A DNA stretch of 64,000 nucleotides from Omphiscola glabra (taxonomy: Eukaryota > Mollusca > Gastropoda > Lymnaeidae), in contig OZ024794.1 in the NCBI GenBank assembly GCA_964017045.1, positions 49,915,013-49,979,012 on the forward strand. The letters run 5' to 3'. The stretch's first letter is position 1. Each line of letters starts with the position of its first letter. The notes under the pieces are model-generated. The model did no database searches. It worked only from the letters and a program-made list of their open reading frames with translations, and was not told where the DNA came from. Positions 36,236 through 48,260 of this stretch are shown piece after piece. Position numbers and translations under genes: made by a program.

Positions 36236-36800
36236 TAAAGGGTATTTATTATTCCCTCAAAATTTTCAGCCCCCGTCTCGAGTACTTGACGATCTTCCGT
36301 AATTAGTTCTCCTTCATTGCTCTCACACATATGAGGTCTACCTTGGTATCCATTCTTTTTGTCATTGATCTTCGTGTACATTCCTCTAATGCTTACCTCT
36401 CTTGATGAGTCTTCTATTTCATTTAGTTTAGCCGTTTCCCATTCACCTTTTTCTTTCGTCGCTCACATTTGCGTGTCTTTCCTTCTTGCGTCATTGTAGA
36501 TTTTTCTCGTATTTCAGATTTCCATTTGTATCATGACCATTCGTGCCTTGTTCCTTTCCTCGCCAGTTTCTCTCGCATTCATTTTCACTCCAGCGTATTA
36601 CTGTTAGCCGGCTGAAATCTTACCACTTCATCTGCGGATCTTTTTAATAGCATTTCTTATCCTATCCCACTGTTCACGCATGTCGTTTTCCATGTTTATA
36701 TCCCCATGACGTGCTGCTACTTCATTTTGGTACGCTTTTGCGGTTATTGCTTCTTTGATTAGTTTTTAGTAATCATATCGTTTTACTATTTGATTCCGGC
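36236..36800 (-). pseudogene. Non-LTR retrotransposon (LINE) fragment: linker between endonuclease and reverse transcriptase
   Basis: Read on the minus strand, this shows the conserved stretch that follows the endonuclease in invertebrate LINE ORF2-type proteins. Recognisable pieces in order are: KLIKEAITAKAYQ; INMENDMREQWDRIRNAIKK; ERNKARMVMIQ; KEKGEWETAKLNEIED; then REVSIRGMYTKINDKKNGYQ, followed by GRPHMC and GELITEDRQVLETGAENFE. Intact relatives have Y-K-x-I-N-x-x-R-K-G-Y-x-P-R followed by G-x-L-L-T-D-K-E-x-x-x-x-R-W-x-E-x-F. It carries several stops and at least one frameshift. Neither the endonuclease core (expected to the right) nor the polymerase core (expected to the left) is recognisable. 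This is a dead, truncated copy; the clade cannot be fixed from it. Confidence 0.75.
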
Positions 36801-37190
36801 CATTGTGTATTGTTCTTATTCTCTGTTTCTATTAAACCCTTAACAGTTTATAAGGTCACAGTCTGCATCTATTCCTCAAAGGAAATTGTTCACTATATAC
36901 GAAGTTAAACACATTTGACATGTTTTCAAGCAAGTTAAAAAACAAAAGTGCTTTTCTATTAAAGTAAATTTTAATATCTATAATTAGCTACGAGAGAGTG
37001 GTGTGCTGTTTGTGGTGTTTACTGAAACCAAACAGAAACACCACATTTACAATCACTCGAACATTTCCCAGGCTCCACTTAAATGAAAGTTGAGAAAGTT
37101 GTAAGGAAGTTAAAATTTAAACCTCGCGTGCACAAATTCAAGCAAACGGAAATCATGTACGGAGCATTGGTGTCTTACGTGAGTGAGAGA
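36801..37190. other. No gene seen
   Basis: Would hold the upstream endonuclease part of the LINE if present; none recognised. Confidence 0.45.
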
Positions 37191-37387
37191 CGGTCAGATA
37201 GGGACGTCTATGGGACGGTCAGATGGGGATGTCTATGGGACGGTCATTTAGAGACGTCTATGGGACGGTCAGATAGGGACGTCTATGGGACGGTCAGATA
37301 GGGACGTGTATGTGACGGTCAGATAGGGACGTCTTTGGGACGGTCAGATAGGGATGTCTATGGGACGGTCAGATAGGGACGTCTATA
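37191..37387. repeat. 25-bp minisatellite, about 8 copies
   Basis: Unit CGGTCAGATAGGGACGTCTA then TGGGA, lightly diverged. Confidence 0.9.
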
Positions 37388-37573
37388 GCATGAATGGCAG
37401 TATACGAGTTGTGATGCCGAGAGCTCGTTTGGCCCATTCAGGGAAAATTCCTAATGTAGTTCAACTGTGAGCTCAAGCAGAACTACAACGTGAATGGCGC
37501 CCAGCAGATTTGCTAAGAATAGCCAATCCTTTACAGGAAGTAGCAGCCGAGAGGGCACCTCAATTAGCCAATC

Positions 37574-37600
37574 AGAGAGAGAAAGAGAGAGAGAGAGATT

Positions 37601-37681
<81 letters not shown>

Positions 37682-38280
37682 GCAGCAAGACAGATAGACA
37701 GATAGACAGATACACAGACAGACAAACGGACGGACGGACATACGGACAAATGGATAGATGGTTAGATTAGATAAATAGATAGATAGATAGATACATCGAA
37801 AGACAGACCGAAAGACAGACGGACAGTTGGGTAGATGGATAGATGGATGGATAGATTAAATAGATAGATAGATAGATAGACAGACAAACGGACGGACGGA
37901 CATATAGACGAACGGACATGCGGACAGACGGACAGATGGATAGATGGATTGATGGATTGATTAGATAGATAGATAGAGAGATAGAGAGATAGATAGACAG
38001 ACAGACAGATGGATAGACAGACAGATGGACAGTTGGATAGATGGATAGATGGATGGATAGATGGATAGATAAGAGAGATAGATAGAGAGACAGACAGACA
38101 GACGTACTGACGGACAGACGGATAGATGGATAGATAGATAGGTAGATAGATAGATAGATCGATAGATAGATAGATAGATAGATAGATCGATAGATAGATA
38201 GATAGATAGATAGACAGATAGATAGATAGATATATAGAAAAATAGAGAGAGAGATAGAGAGAGAGAGAGATAGGGAGAGA
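37574..38280. repeat. GATA-rich compound microsatellite, about 700 bp
   Basis: A nearly pure GATA run at about 37605-37680 is followed by interspersed GATA, GACA, GACG, GATG and GAGA tetramers. The long open frames on the minus strand (Ile/Ser/Tyr/Leu repeats) are just translations of it. Confidence 0.95.
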
Positions 38281-38944
38281 TTTTGGGAGAATAGGTGTAT
38301 GTGAAATTAAATTATCTAGGAAGAAAATAAGGTGGGGTGGATAAGTTTGGTGGTGGGGCAGGCAACGGCTGACGGCCAAATCTGAACAACTTGATTCAAG
38401 TACTTGAACCACAAATGTTCCATTAATTGTTCCCAATACGATCGTGGCTACATCTTTCTTTTACATCCATTGAGAGAAATAGGAAATAAAAAGATATTAT
38501 CCCCCCCCCCTCCCAACTCCCCACTCGACTTAAATCTCATAGTGGCCATCACCCCGCCCGTCTCTATTACCGACTCAATGTTTACAAGCAAGACTTTAAC
38601 ACGGCCGTGATTCCTTTAACAAAACAACACATCGATCAATTTCATCTTTTTTTTTACTCACAAGCAGTTAGGATATTAGGGAAGGGCGGGCGGGCGGGTG
38701 TGGGGGTGGGGGTGGGGGGGACATGGCTGCCGTAAAAATAAGACAGATAGTTTGGGGGAGGGGGGGAATTGATGGCACCGGGTTCATTCTATTTCATTTT
38801 TTTTTAAAAAAGGAAATAATAAACATGCCTTTCTTATTTTAAGTCCATTGCATGCACTTTTGTTTGATAGGAGATGGTATCAATGTTAAGAGTTAATGCA
38901 AATCCATTTTTGGTTACAGATGTATTATTATTCCACCCCAGACT
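38281..38944. other. No gene seen
   Basis: C10 at 38501-38510 and a G-rich stretch (GGGCGGGCGGGTG and following, about 38685-38770) with G-quadruplex potential. Confidence 0.5.
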
Positions 38945-39080
38945 TTCGTGAAACCGAAATCAAACCGAAAGTTAAAAATGACTTCGGCCGTAACGTAAAC
39001 CGAAAGCAAACGGTTAACGAGACTTTCGACCGGACCCGAAAGATTTAGAAATTTTGAAACTCGTTCGCGCATACGTTCGG
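38945..39080. mobile_element. Possible hAT-like end rich in TTTCGG/CCGAAA
   Basis: Contains many CCGAAA/TTTCGG words (ACTTTCGTGAAACCGAAA, AACCGAAAGTTAAAAATG, GACTTTCGACCGGACCCGAAA). Similar words recur at 40280-40448, ending in CGAAATTAGGTCGACCTCTA. The pair might be the two ends of one ~1.5-kb element or two related fragments. I found no matching target duplication. Confidence 0.3.
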
Positions 39081-40279
39081 CGTACGTCGAAGAAATGATG
39101 GGGAAAAGTAGATAATTATATTCTTTTTTAAAATAAAAAGTTGGAGTATCTTGAATTTTAATAGCTAAACATCTAATGGATACTTTGGCTTTGACCATCT
39201 GAATTAAAATGTAACTTAAAGTTGTCAAAGTGTTTTTTAAAAGTAGAATGGTTAGACAAGAATTAGACTTGGGGGGGGGGGCGGGACAAATTCATACAAA
39301 ATAGACCCTTGGGAGCCCTTTGCTTTTATTATATAATTACAACACTACCTAGATAGAAATATTTGGTATAGATCAAAAGGTTTGAAAGGTTTGCCTATGT
39401 ATTTTTTAAAAATTGTTATGACCCTCACAAACGTCCAGGCATAAGTCCTCAATGAACTCCTTCTTCAGTTAAACCAGACTTTTCGTTGAAACACGATTTT
39501 CGTATTGAACATTTTTCGTGTATCCTATTCCCAATTATGATTTATCGGCCAATTGTATCATAGTCGCAGATTAAATAAATGTTGAAAGAATGCTGATCTA
39601 CGTTTAGTATGACAATATTGTAGGTCTAATACAAAATTACTAAACAAAACAGTAACACGTACACATGTATGTGTAGGCTTATGATTAAAATGTTTGGATT
39701 ATTCTTGCATAATTACACAAAATAGAAATAAATAATTATATATTTTTAAAATATTACTAAAGGTTTCATTACTCTCTTTCTTTACACTTGTGTCCATATA
39801 CGTGAAAATTTTTTTGTGGAATATTCTTATTTCGCCAAGGACTATATTTATCAGCAGGAAAATGAAGAATTTCTTTAAAATAATCAATTGAAGAAGCCTG
39901 AGTTTCCCTAATTTTAATTTTTTAAAAATTAAAACAAAATTGATAAAGCAAATGTTACCACCGCCTAGGATATTTTTCACGATAATTTTCGCAATTGTCT
40001 ATGAAAACATTTATGAGCATGATAAGGATAAATCAAAATGAATGTTACAAATGAACTGAATAAACCTAGCGTTCCAAAATTTTATTTTTGAAAAAAAAAT
40101 ATGTATAAATATGACCATTCCCTTAGTTTTTACCCCAAATACTATTTACATTTAACTAAAACTAATTAAAACTTTAGTTAGGAAATATAGGTAATCATGC
40201 AGCTGGGAGTAGTGTTCGCAGCGGGTAAGTCATATTGCATACGATGACAGCAAGACGTCGAGGTATTTTGAATATCGGA
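39081..40279. other. No gene seen
   Basis: Very AT-rich; may be the interior of the putative TTTCGG-ended element, but holds no recognisable transposase. Confidence 0.45.
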
Positions 40280-40448
40280 TTACCGGAAACAGACGGAGTG
40301 ACAGTCTGACTTCTAGTAGACGACTGAAAGTCTCATTCACCGTCGACCGAAACCGAAAATAGAAGGAAAGCTAACTACGTTGAAAGTCATGATCAAATGG
40401 CAACTTTCGGCACCGAAACCAAAAACACCGAAATTAGGTCGACCTCTA
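40280..40448. mobile_element. Possible hAT-like end, partner of 38945-39080
   Basis: CCGAAACCGAAAATAG, CAACTTTCGGCACCGAAACC and AGGTCGACCTCTA resemble the end of a TTTCGG-rich hAT-like element, whose reverse complement would begin TAGAGGTCGACC. No duplication or opposite end is confirmed. Confidence 0.3.
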
Positions 40449-40452
40449 ACTC

Positions 40453-40640
40453 ACAATACCCGCACATACGTCCCACTTACTCTCACTTTCCTTACAATAC
40501 CCGCACATACGTCCCACTTACTCTCACTTTCCTTACAATACCCGCACATACATCCTTCACTCTCACACTTTCCTAACAATACCACACATACGTCCCTCAC
40601 ACTCACACTTTCCTTACAATACCCGCACACACGCCCCTGA
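40453..40640. repeat. 41-bp minisatellite, about 4.5 copies
   Basis: Unit ACAATACCCGCACATACGTC then CCACTTACTCTCACTTTCCTT. The first two copies are identical; later ones diverge. Confidence 0.9.
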
Positions 40641-41695
40641 TACTTTCAGATTCCTCTCACTTCTTTCAAAGCATTTCTCCATGTCCCTAAAATGGCCTAG
40701 ACATGACAATATGGCCAGGTAATTGGATCGGTGCAAGGAGAAAAAAAAAGTTAGTACGATCTTTTTCCACCCTTAAGCCAATGGGTCGATACGCCGATGA
40801 TGTTTTCATCTAACAGATCTCCATTTGTCCACGTATGACCAATGAATGATGGTGGGACAAAAGGGACAAGGTTCAGGACAAGGCGTAGTAATCTCATATT
40901 AATAGCCAAACTCACGGTTACCAGCTAAATATAGTACCGATCGCATCACAGCGGTCCTGTCTGATCGCATTATATGACTTAAGCAGACAAGTCACACCGA
41001 AAGTAACCAAGATAATTAGTTTGTTACAGTCCTAGAGCTATAAATATGAGTTTTTTCAAACAGTTTTTATTTATAACAGCGCTGTTTAACAAAAAAAAAT
41101 ATAAAAAATGTCTTTACACAATCTCTTTGGTACTAAAACTATATCTACACCACTACATTTTAGTTTTTTTTTTTACAGTACATTGTCATGAAAGTTCATA
41201 ATGTCTTTGGGGACTATGACACATCTCCATACTATATCATTAATGGAAATGATTTAATAAGTCTTTTTATAATATCAATGATCCATAAGTCAAATGATGT
41301 AAGTCCATAAATGGAAAGTGATCTTTTAAAAGCTACTCTTTTTTGTTTTTTTTGTTGTGAATTTCAATATTTTTCTTTCTCACTTCAAATCCAAAAGACC
41401 AAAATAAGGTTTTGTTCTATATAAGTTTTGAATAGCACCCCCCCCCCCCCGCCCCCACAAACCCATTGACACGACTTCAAATGTTAGCTTCGTTTCCTGT
41501 ATGGTTTGCTAGCTCGTTCAGTAAGTCAGGGGCGGCCTTTATCCCTCCAGACCCTTTACGTAATCTCCGTTCTTATCAACACATCGAACTGTTGCGAGGC
41601 CGGCCAACGTTTACATAGCGGAGCGTTTTCTTCAGCTGTGCCGACTGCGTCCCTTGTTGGCACAGCACAGCTCCTGAAAACAGTGTTCTGATCCT
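40641..41695. other. No gene seen
   Basis: Anonymous AT-rich sequence with C10 at about 41440. Confidence 0.5.
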
Positions 41696-41857
41696 AGAGA
41701 TGAAGGAAAAGGGGATGTACGATTCTAGCAGTTGTTGAGATAACCTAAAGATGAGATAAGGTTTGATGATAAATTCTATGATGAGGGAAGAGGAGCTGTA
41801 CGCTTCTAGTAGTTGGTCAGATACTCTAAAGATGGAGTTAAATTTGGTGGGGTAACC
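41696..41857. repeat. ~81-bp imperfect tandem duplication
   Basis: Units share GATG-AGGAA-AGG-G-TGTACG-TTCTAG and AGTTG-T-AGATA-CTAAAGATG. Confidence 0.75.
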
Positions 41858-42441
41858 CTGAGAAGATGTGAAGATTTGGTGAGGTATTCTAGAGTTGACA
41901 CGCATAGCGATTTTCATTGGCGCGCGGAAAAACAAAAAATAATTATTAATGACAACAAAATGCGCCTGAAATGGAAGAATTTTAACTTTTTTGGCACGTT
42001 GAATGAATTACAAGAATCTCGTTGGCACGCTAGTTTAAAAATGTTGACCCCTTTTTCACTCTCAATTAAATAAGAAAAATATTTTGTTTGTTTAGGGGAG
42101 GTGTAGGTGTGGTTTATAGATATATTTAAACCCAAATTAGTCACAGGTACAAAGGACATAGCAGCATCTACTCAGTTAATCTCCACCAGAAAACCTGCAC
42201 CTATTGAACAAATCATATTTCATTCATCTTCCCCTTGAAAAACAGGAAAAACATTTTTTGGTGATTGAGGGTGGGACTGAAAATTTTACACAATATATTG
42301 TCATCGGCAAGTCTTTGTGCCAAGGTTCAGTTTGGTGTGATGACGGGAAGTGGGTCAGTCAGCCATCCAAAGAGTTTGCCACAAACTCACGAACAAAAGC
42401 GAAGTTAATATAAAGGATAAAAAAAAAGAAGCCTTGAAACT

Positions 42442-42514
42442 TTCAGCCACACGTGGCACTTTATCCACTGCTTAATTCAGCCACACGTTGCACTTTATCC
42501 ACTGCTTAATTCAG
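42442..42514. repeat. 34-bp tandem duplication
   Basis: TTCAGCCACACGTGGCACTT then TATCCACTGCTTAA, twice with two differences. Confidence 0.85.
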
Positions 42515-42920
42515 ACACGTGCGTCTGTATTGGAAGGTGCTCTGCAGCTGAGCCGGCTGATACAACATGCCATTCAACGATCAACGCCATGGGAACAAGA
42601 GTGATGGGAAGTAGAATGATGAGCTTCAAACCACGAAATAAATCTAGACACATTTCAAACAATGAAATAAATATAGAAACTATTTATACCATGAAATAAA
42701 TATAAATCAAACCCAAAGTACATTTTTTTAAATTAAAAAAATTCTTACTGGGCAGATTGAAACATTTTTTTTTAAAAGCCACATTTATTCAATTTAACTC
42801 ATAATCAGACTATCAGATCCAACCCTAAATAATTCAATATGGTTTTAATTTTTTTTAAATTGTACCCGTGATCTCTCATTTCTCTTTCTAGTTCATTGCG
42901 CTAAGTGTTAAACATCCACA

Positions 42921-42957
42921 TGTGTGTGTGTGTGTGTGTTTGTGTGAGTGTGTGTGT
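42921..42957. repeat. TG microsatellite
   Basis: Interrupted (TG)n, with TTTG and AG breaks. Confidence 0.85.
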
Positions 42958-43826
42958 AAATGTATTTGAAAAGGAATAAGAGTTTGTTGTTGGTGTTGTC
43001 TTATTATTATTATTCACCTGTGTTTGAAACCCAACTTTGAAAAGTCAAGGTGGTGCATTTTTTCCAGCCAATATTTTAATTCATGTTATTTTTAAGAAAA
43101 ACAACTGTCCCCATAAACCAAAAATGCACCAACAGCAACAAAAATAATAGAAGATAACAAACATAAAAAAAACACACCAAAAAAAATCAAAAACAAAACA
43201 GCTTTTCTGTACATTATTGCAATAGGCAGATTAATGATGAGCTGTGTCTGTCTGATGAACAAAGTCTTGATAACGAACTATGCCTTCCTCAAATGTATAC
43301 AGTCAATTCTGTCTGGGTCATCTAGGGAAATATGTATAGAAATATCAATTATAGACCATCGCAGCCTTTTAAGCTTGTTAACACCCCACCCCCCACACGA
43401 TCCATGTCAAAATTCTTGAAATGTTGCTCAAAATAATCATTGAAACAATGGGTAAATCTTAATCTTATCCAATAATAAAATGTGGCTGTGAAGTAAAACG
43501 AATCTCTAACCTAAAGCTGCATATATATCATTATGAACGGATCGAAATATGTCTTATTTGGTTTCAGAAAATATAAAAATCACAATAACGAGTGTACAAC
43601 GCTATGAAATAGTACCTCAGACGCATGGGGCCATTTTTTTTAAAATCAACTTCATCGTTAAGAAAATGTGAATTTAATCAACAACACGAACAGCTGGTAC
43701 ACAACTGGGTTCAAAGACAAGGACCCTTGACCCAGGGGTCGAATGCAAACTGGCCATTGATATTTATGCAGCATAATTTAACGTTTAAATCTTTAATCGA
43801 AAGGATTCGAACAGATCAGACGCTTT

Positions 43827-43851
43827 GGGGGGGGGGGGGGGGGGGGGGGGG
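43827..43851. repeat. G25 homopolymer, longest of many G/C runs
   Basis: Twenty-five uninterrupted G. Others of note: C15 6441-6455; C20 12522-12541; G-rich 12981-13010; C19 33718-33736; G20 33873-33892; C15 45670-45684; C18 50271-50288; G17 61073-61089. These stand out in an AT-rich background. Confidence 0.9.
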
Positions 43852-44178
43852 CACTTTTTTGGATTTTGTGAAATAAAACGTTTTGCATGTTAAGTGTTTA
43901 TGTCTGTGTTCAAACAAGCGTTTAAGCAGCGGACCACGTTGCTAGGAAAAACTGGCCTCCACCAACTCCACGATCAGGATCAAATATCTCTCAATTATAG
44001 ATTGAATACTTGGACCGTGATTACCCCGGCCAGTTCCCTTCCAACAAACCACCATTTCATTATTTATAGTACAAGTTAGAACCCAAATAGATTTTGATGT
44101 ACGTCCAGATTATACCAGGGGGCAAATGATTTCCAATTTTTCAACTCCTCAGACCACCGTTCTCTCCATCTCTCTCAT

Positions 44179-44676
44179 TCAATTCTTCCATCTTTTATTG
44201 TTCTCTCCATCAGAGATTCCGCGCACCTTAAAAAAAAACATTGACCCTCCAACCGGTGGACTTTGCCCGTTGCGGTTATCCGTCATACCCACGCTGGGTT
44301 TAAAAGAAAACAACAGCAACAGCAACAAACCACCAACATCGGTCATACTGTCGTTGCCCTGCTGAGCCGTGAGGTACAGGACGATCGGGTAAATTCGTTG
44401 TCTTAATTGGAGTGATTCTGTCCGAACATAACCGATATCATCCACACGGAGAGAGTTGGAGTTGAAAACATCGATCATTGGATACGTGCGTGGATACATA
44501 TGTTCTCTCGTGCGGCTATTTATTCTTTTACCGCACGCGTCGGCATGATCGCTGGCACATTGATGCAGGGGCGTAACAAGAGTTGGGTCAGAGAATTGGC
44601 ACTTGCACCTATTCATAATAAAAAAAATTTCAAGTCTGCGTAGATCCATGTACTCAATCTCGAGGTGGATTTCCAA
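44179..44676 (-). CDS. Orphan open reading frame, 165 codons
   Basis: The longest minus-strand frame not made by a tandem repeat. The central part (about residues 20-112) has protein-like composition: CKCQFSDPTLVTPLHQCASD, HADACGKRINSRTREHMYPR, VDDIGYVRTESLQLRQRIYP. A T-rich tract ending ATGAATAG just before the CKCQ segment looks like a splice acceptor, so the true piece may be an internal exon of about 280 bp (44330-44615). The C-terminal part contains a Leu run from a CAA/CAG microsatellite and is probably not coding. I recognise no domain. The RIYPIVLYL stretch could begin a membrane span, but this is weak. Confidence 0.3.
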   Translation of the reverse strand: MEIHLEIEYMDLRRLEIFFIMNRCKCQFSDPTLVTPLHQCASDHADACGKRINSRTREHMYPRTYPMIDVFNSNSLRVDDIGYVRTESLQLRQRIYPIVLYLTAQQGNDSMTDVGGLLLLLLFSFKPSVGMTDNRNGQSPPVGGSMFFFKVRGISDGENNKRWKN

Positions 44677-44766
44677 TGCAGTTAAATGAACGTTTAGAGA
44701 TCCCCCCCTCCCTCAGGGTTGAATGGGGTAAAAAAATAAGCATCCAATTAATATTAATCGTTTACT

Positions 44767-44934
44767 GTAAAAAAGATCATAATCATTTCTTTAATCTTGT
44801 AATCATTGTAAAAAAGATCATAATCATTTCTTTTATCTTGTAATCATTGTATAACAGATCATAATAATGTCTTTAATCTTGTAATAACTGTAAAAAAGAT
44901 CATAATCATTTCTTTAATCTTGTAATCACTGTAA
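44767..44934. repeat. 41-bp tandem repeat, about 4 copies
   Basis: Unit GTAAAAAAGATCATAATCAT then TTCTTTAATCTTGTAATCATT. Confidence 0.9.
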
Positions 44935-46830
44935 TTCGGAAGTTTGCAATTGCACCTAGGAAACAATGGATGAAGTTTCTCACACGATATCCGTGTCTCG
45001 GTAAGATAGCACAGAGGACAGCACCAGACAGTTTGATTACAGAGATCACAACAAGGGTAGACATGAATAACAGTTCCGCACTACTGCTCCCCCCCCCCAA
45101 AAAAAAAATCACCTTCCTCTAAAAAAGGAAATTAGGGTGGGGAGTGTTATTACATTGCACATCTACAAAATAATAATGTTATCAAGAACAAAAAATGGAA
45201 CGCAACCTCATTATGTCATGAACAATCTAATACTTTAAAAAATCAGACCACACAAGTGAACTTTCCTAACATAAATCAGACTTAAAGGCAGTCGTTTCAA
45301 TCCTGATAATATCGCGACGTGGGGAGAAAAATATATCATATCCATTTTAAGTATCCCTTTTCTAACATCCAGGAGTGGCTAAGCCCCTATCATGAAAGCC
45401 TGTTTTTACTAGTCTGCTCATTCGTAGCCTGCAGTGTGGGGGAGAGGTGAAGGGGGGTGCGTCAGAAAGCCGCGCTGGAGCAATGACACGACAACATACG
45501 ATCATTGATGGTTAGTCTTTGTCTCCTTTCGGTCATGTCATGATACTTTATGTGTATATGATGGGACGTCCTCAGACGAACTCTTCTATTATCTCCACAT
45601 CGAGGGTGAAAAAAAAACAAAGAGGAAATGACGTAAGTTAAGATGGCTAAAGATTTGCTATAGTAAATGCCCCCCCCCCCCCCCGGGCCCCCAAACTAGG
45701 TCTAGGAAAGGAATTCGAGATGTGGATTCAATGACCAGAGATAGATTCATTAAAACAAAAATTGCGTCACCTACAACTCTTTAAAAAGAAAACTGTCCAG
45801 GTAATTTACCAGTCATCATAACAGTCAACTGATCTCCTACGTTTGGTTGGGTATCGTTTTGGTTGGGTATCGTTATACTGGGTACCTTTTGGTTGGGCGC
45901 CGTATTAGTTGGGTATCGATGAATATATGGTATCGTTTTCTTTGGGTATCGTTATATTGGGTACCATTTGGTTGGGTATCGTTTAATTTTGTATCGCATG
46001 ATTTGGTATCGTTTGGTTGGTTTTCGTTGGTCAAATGTCTCAAATCACCAGTGATTATTGATAAATAGGCCATACTTTTACTGCATTCCAGCTGTCTGGG
46101 GTGGGGGGGGGAGGGGGGGCAGGAACATAGGATTGTGGCATACTGTCAATGAAACACTCCTCCCACTCGATCGCAGTGACAGCAGTGGCGTATGTTGAGA
46201 CAAAGACAAGGAGGGCCCTAACTCCATTAGCTGGGACTTTTAAGTTGCCCGCTGTTTTCCAACCGAGCGCCGTGTCGTTATATTATGCAAATCGGTCAGC
46301 CTTCGCCTCCAGCACTGAAATGCAAATTTTTTTTTTCAGTGTTCGGTGTAATGACTAACAGACCGGAAGTTTGACACTTTTATCTGGTTCTGGTTCAGGA
46401 GCTTAGCTCTTGAGAACCTTAAAAACTTCAGAAGTGTGGCCGCACCACCCCCCCCCCAATCCTTTATTCTGTTTTCCTTTTTTTAAAAACATAATGCCTC
46501 ACCCATTTTAATTTTAATGCCCAGACTTTAAAACCAATCGTTCTTCCCTGAGAAGCATTTACATTTCATCCAATTTCCCCACACGAACTGATGACTGCAT
46601 GATGTAGCTAATCTCATCAATTGGATGACCCTAACATATTCATAGTGTTTAAGTAGAAAGCAGAAAGAGGTGGGGTTTTTTTTGGGGGGGTGCGGTGGGA
46701 TGGGGTGGAGGGGGGAGCTGAGGCATGAGCACGAATGACCCAATCAGTGTAGGAGATAAATAAGGACATTATTTAACATAATACTTTTACTAAATCCGAA
46801 AGAGACTTAAAAATCGTATCGTGATGAACG
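44935..46830. other. No gene apart from the minisatellite at 45843-46029
   Basis: C15 at 45670-45684 and G-rich tracts at 46100-46120 and 46680-46715. Confidence 0.5.
45843..46029. repeat. Degenerate ~15-17-bp minisatellite
   Basis: Repeats of GGTTGGGTATCGTTT with variable spacing over about 190 bp. Confidence 0.8.
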
Positions 46831-47080
46831 ACGCACCGAATGGGCCGTGAAGTGTACAGTGACACACAGAATGGGCCATGATGTGTACAGCGACACACCG
46901 AATGGGCCATGATGTGTACAGCGACACAACGCATGGGTCGATGTGAGTACAGCGACACACCGCACGGGCCGTGATATGTACAACGACTCATCCCATGAGC
47001 AATGATGTGTACAGCAACACATTGCACGGGCTGTAATGTGTACAGCGACGCACCGCATGTGCCGTGATGTGTGCAGCGCA
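46831..47080. repeat. 31-bp minisatellite, about 8 diverged copies
   Basis: Unit CGAATGGGCCATGATGTGTA then CAGCGACACAC. Higher GC than its surroundings. Cys/His-rich open frames on the minus strand come from the repeat. Confidence 0.9.
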
Positions 47081-47710
47081 TAACACTTCACATCTTTGTG
47101 AGAAATTGAGACAAATTTTGTAAAACAACCCCCCCCCCCCAAATCCTCCCCGGTGATCCATGAAATGCCAATGTCTGCATACGATATACGGGCAAATATT
47201 TGGCCACGTGGCAATGCATCATTAGCTGTCAAGCCCCGCCGAAAATGAATCGGTGTTTGAGGGACATCCTCCTGGGTCGCCCAGTTATTGGTCTGTCACT
47301 GAAGTTACGCTAGGTCCGCGTCTAAATGATGTTTGAAGATGGAGCTGCTCAACGTCTGCCTCAGCAACTTTATGGCCGGTCCACGTTGTGTAACGGCATG
47401 GCAGTGATGTAGCGTTTTTTTCCCAACCAGATGCCGGGTCAGGTCAGAGGTCAAAGGTCTTGAAGTTGACCAAGGGAAGAGGAGGAAGACAACCTCGGGC
47501 ATCGTCATAGGCTAAAAGGTAAATGTGCTATTCTCACACAACCGGTTCATCAAACCCTCCCTCTCCCTAAACAATTTTAAGGTTCGGACAAAAAAAAAAG
47601 ATGAGGAGTCATGTATTTTGACAAATATTTATTCTATAATCTGTGACTGATTAAATGGGGTTTCGTGTGACAACGTTACCTTTAGGTAAAACTTTGCTTT
47701 GATGAAAGAA
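47081..47710. other. No gene seen
   Basis: A GC-richer stretch (47160-47480) has short frames on both strands without motifs. Confidence 0.45.
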
Positions 47711-47928
47711 TTGACAAAATTACTTGAGCACGATGTTGATAAAATTTCTTGAACAAAATGATGACACAATTACTTGGACAAAATGATGACACAATTACTT
47801 GGACAAAATGATGACACAATTACTTGGACAAAATGATGACACAATTACTTGGACAAAATGATGACACAATTACTTGAACAAAATGATGACACAATTACTT
47901 GGACAAAATGCTTTTCAAAATTACTAGA
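47711..47928. repeat. 25-bp minisatellite, about 8-9 copies
   Basis: Unit AATTACTTGGACAAAATGAT then GACAC; the central copies are identical and the ends diverged. Confidence 0.9.
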
Positions 47929-48059
47929 GTAAACAAGAAAACGACTCAAAATTTTTTTAAATGTCTAATTAAAACAGTCACCCCCCTTTAACAACACCAA
48001 CAACAAACAAACAACATCACCAACAACTATGATTACCCGCTTGGTTAGCAGCCCAGACT

Positions 48060-48260
48060 TAATGCAATTTTAAAAAATATTATAAAATTCGAATCCTTCG
48101 GGGCTCTATTTCATGTGATGTTCACATATCTCTAGGAATGTTGCTGGGGATTGAACTCCAATCAACAAGCATTGGGATTGACTGGGTTGAAACTATTCGG
48201 CCAACCCAGCACACAATCAGTTGAAACCATTCGGCCAAACCAGCACAAAATGAGTTGAGG
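48060..48260 (-). mobile_element. tRNA-derived SINE-like head with duplicated A box
   Basis: Read on the minus strand: TGCTGGGTTGGCCGAATAGT gives an A-box-like sequence (complement near 48195-48205), and GGAGTTCAATCCCC gives a B box (complement 48147-48159). The A-box portion is repeated at about 48221-48245. The TGCTGG start and AGCCGA/GGCCGA A box recall the 22.6-kb copy. The first 7 bases could pair with CCCAGCA, but that overlaps the T-arm, so it is not a normal tRNA. Confidence 0.4.

Larger units (their letters stand above)
42515..44178. other. No gene seen
   Basis: AT-rich with a TG repeat and the G25 run. Confidence 0.5.

Noticed and set aside
37451..38436. Frames of up to 224 codons made of Ile/Ser/Tyr/Leu repeats
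   Set aside because: Translation of the GATA microsatellite.
46773..47232. Cys/His-rich frames resembling zinc-finger or toxin-like proteins
   Set aside because: Come from the 31-bp minisatellite; the Cys spacing is the repeat period, with no signal peptide or finger consensus.
48147..48212. Intact tRNA gene on the minus strand
   Set aside because: The closing stem would have to overlap the T-arm and no D or anticodon stem forms; treated as a SINE head.
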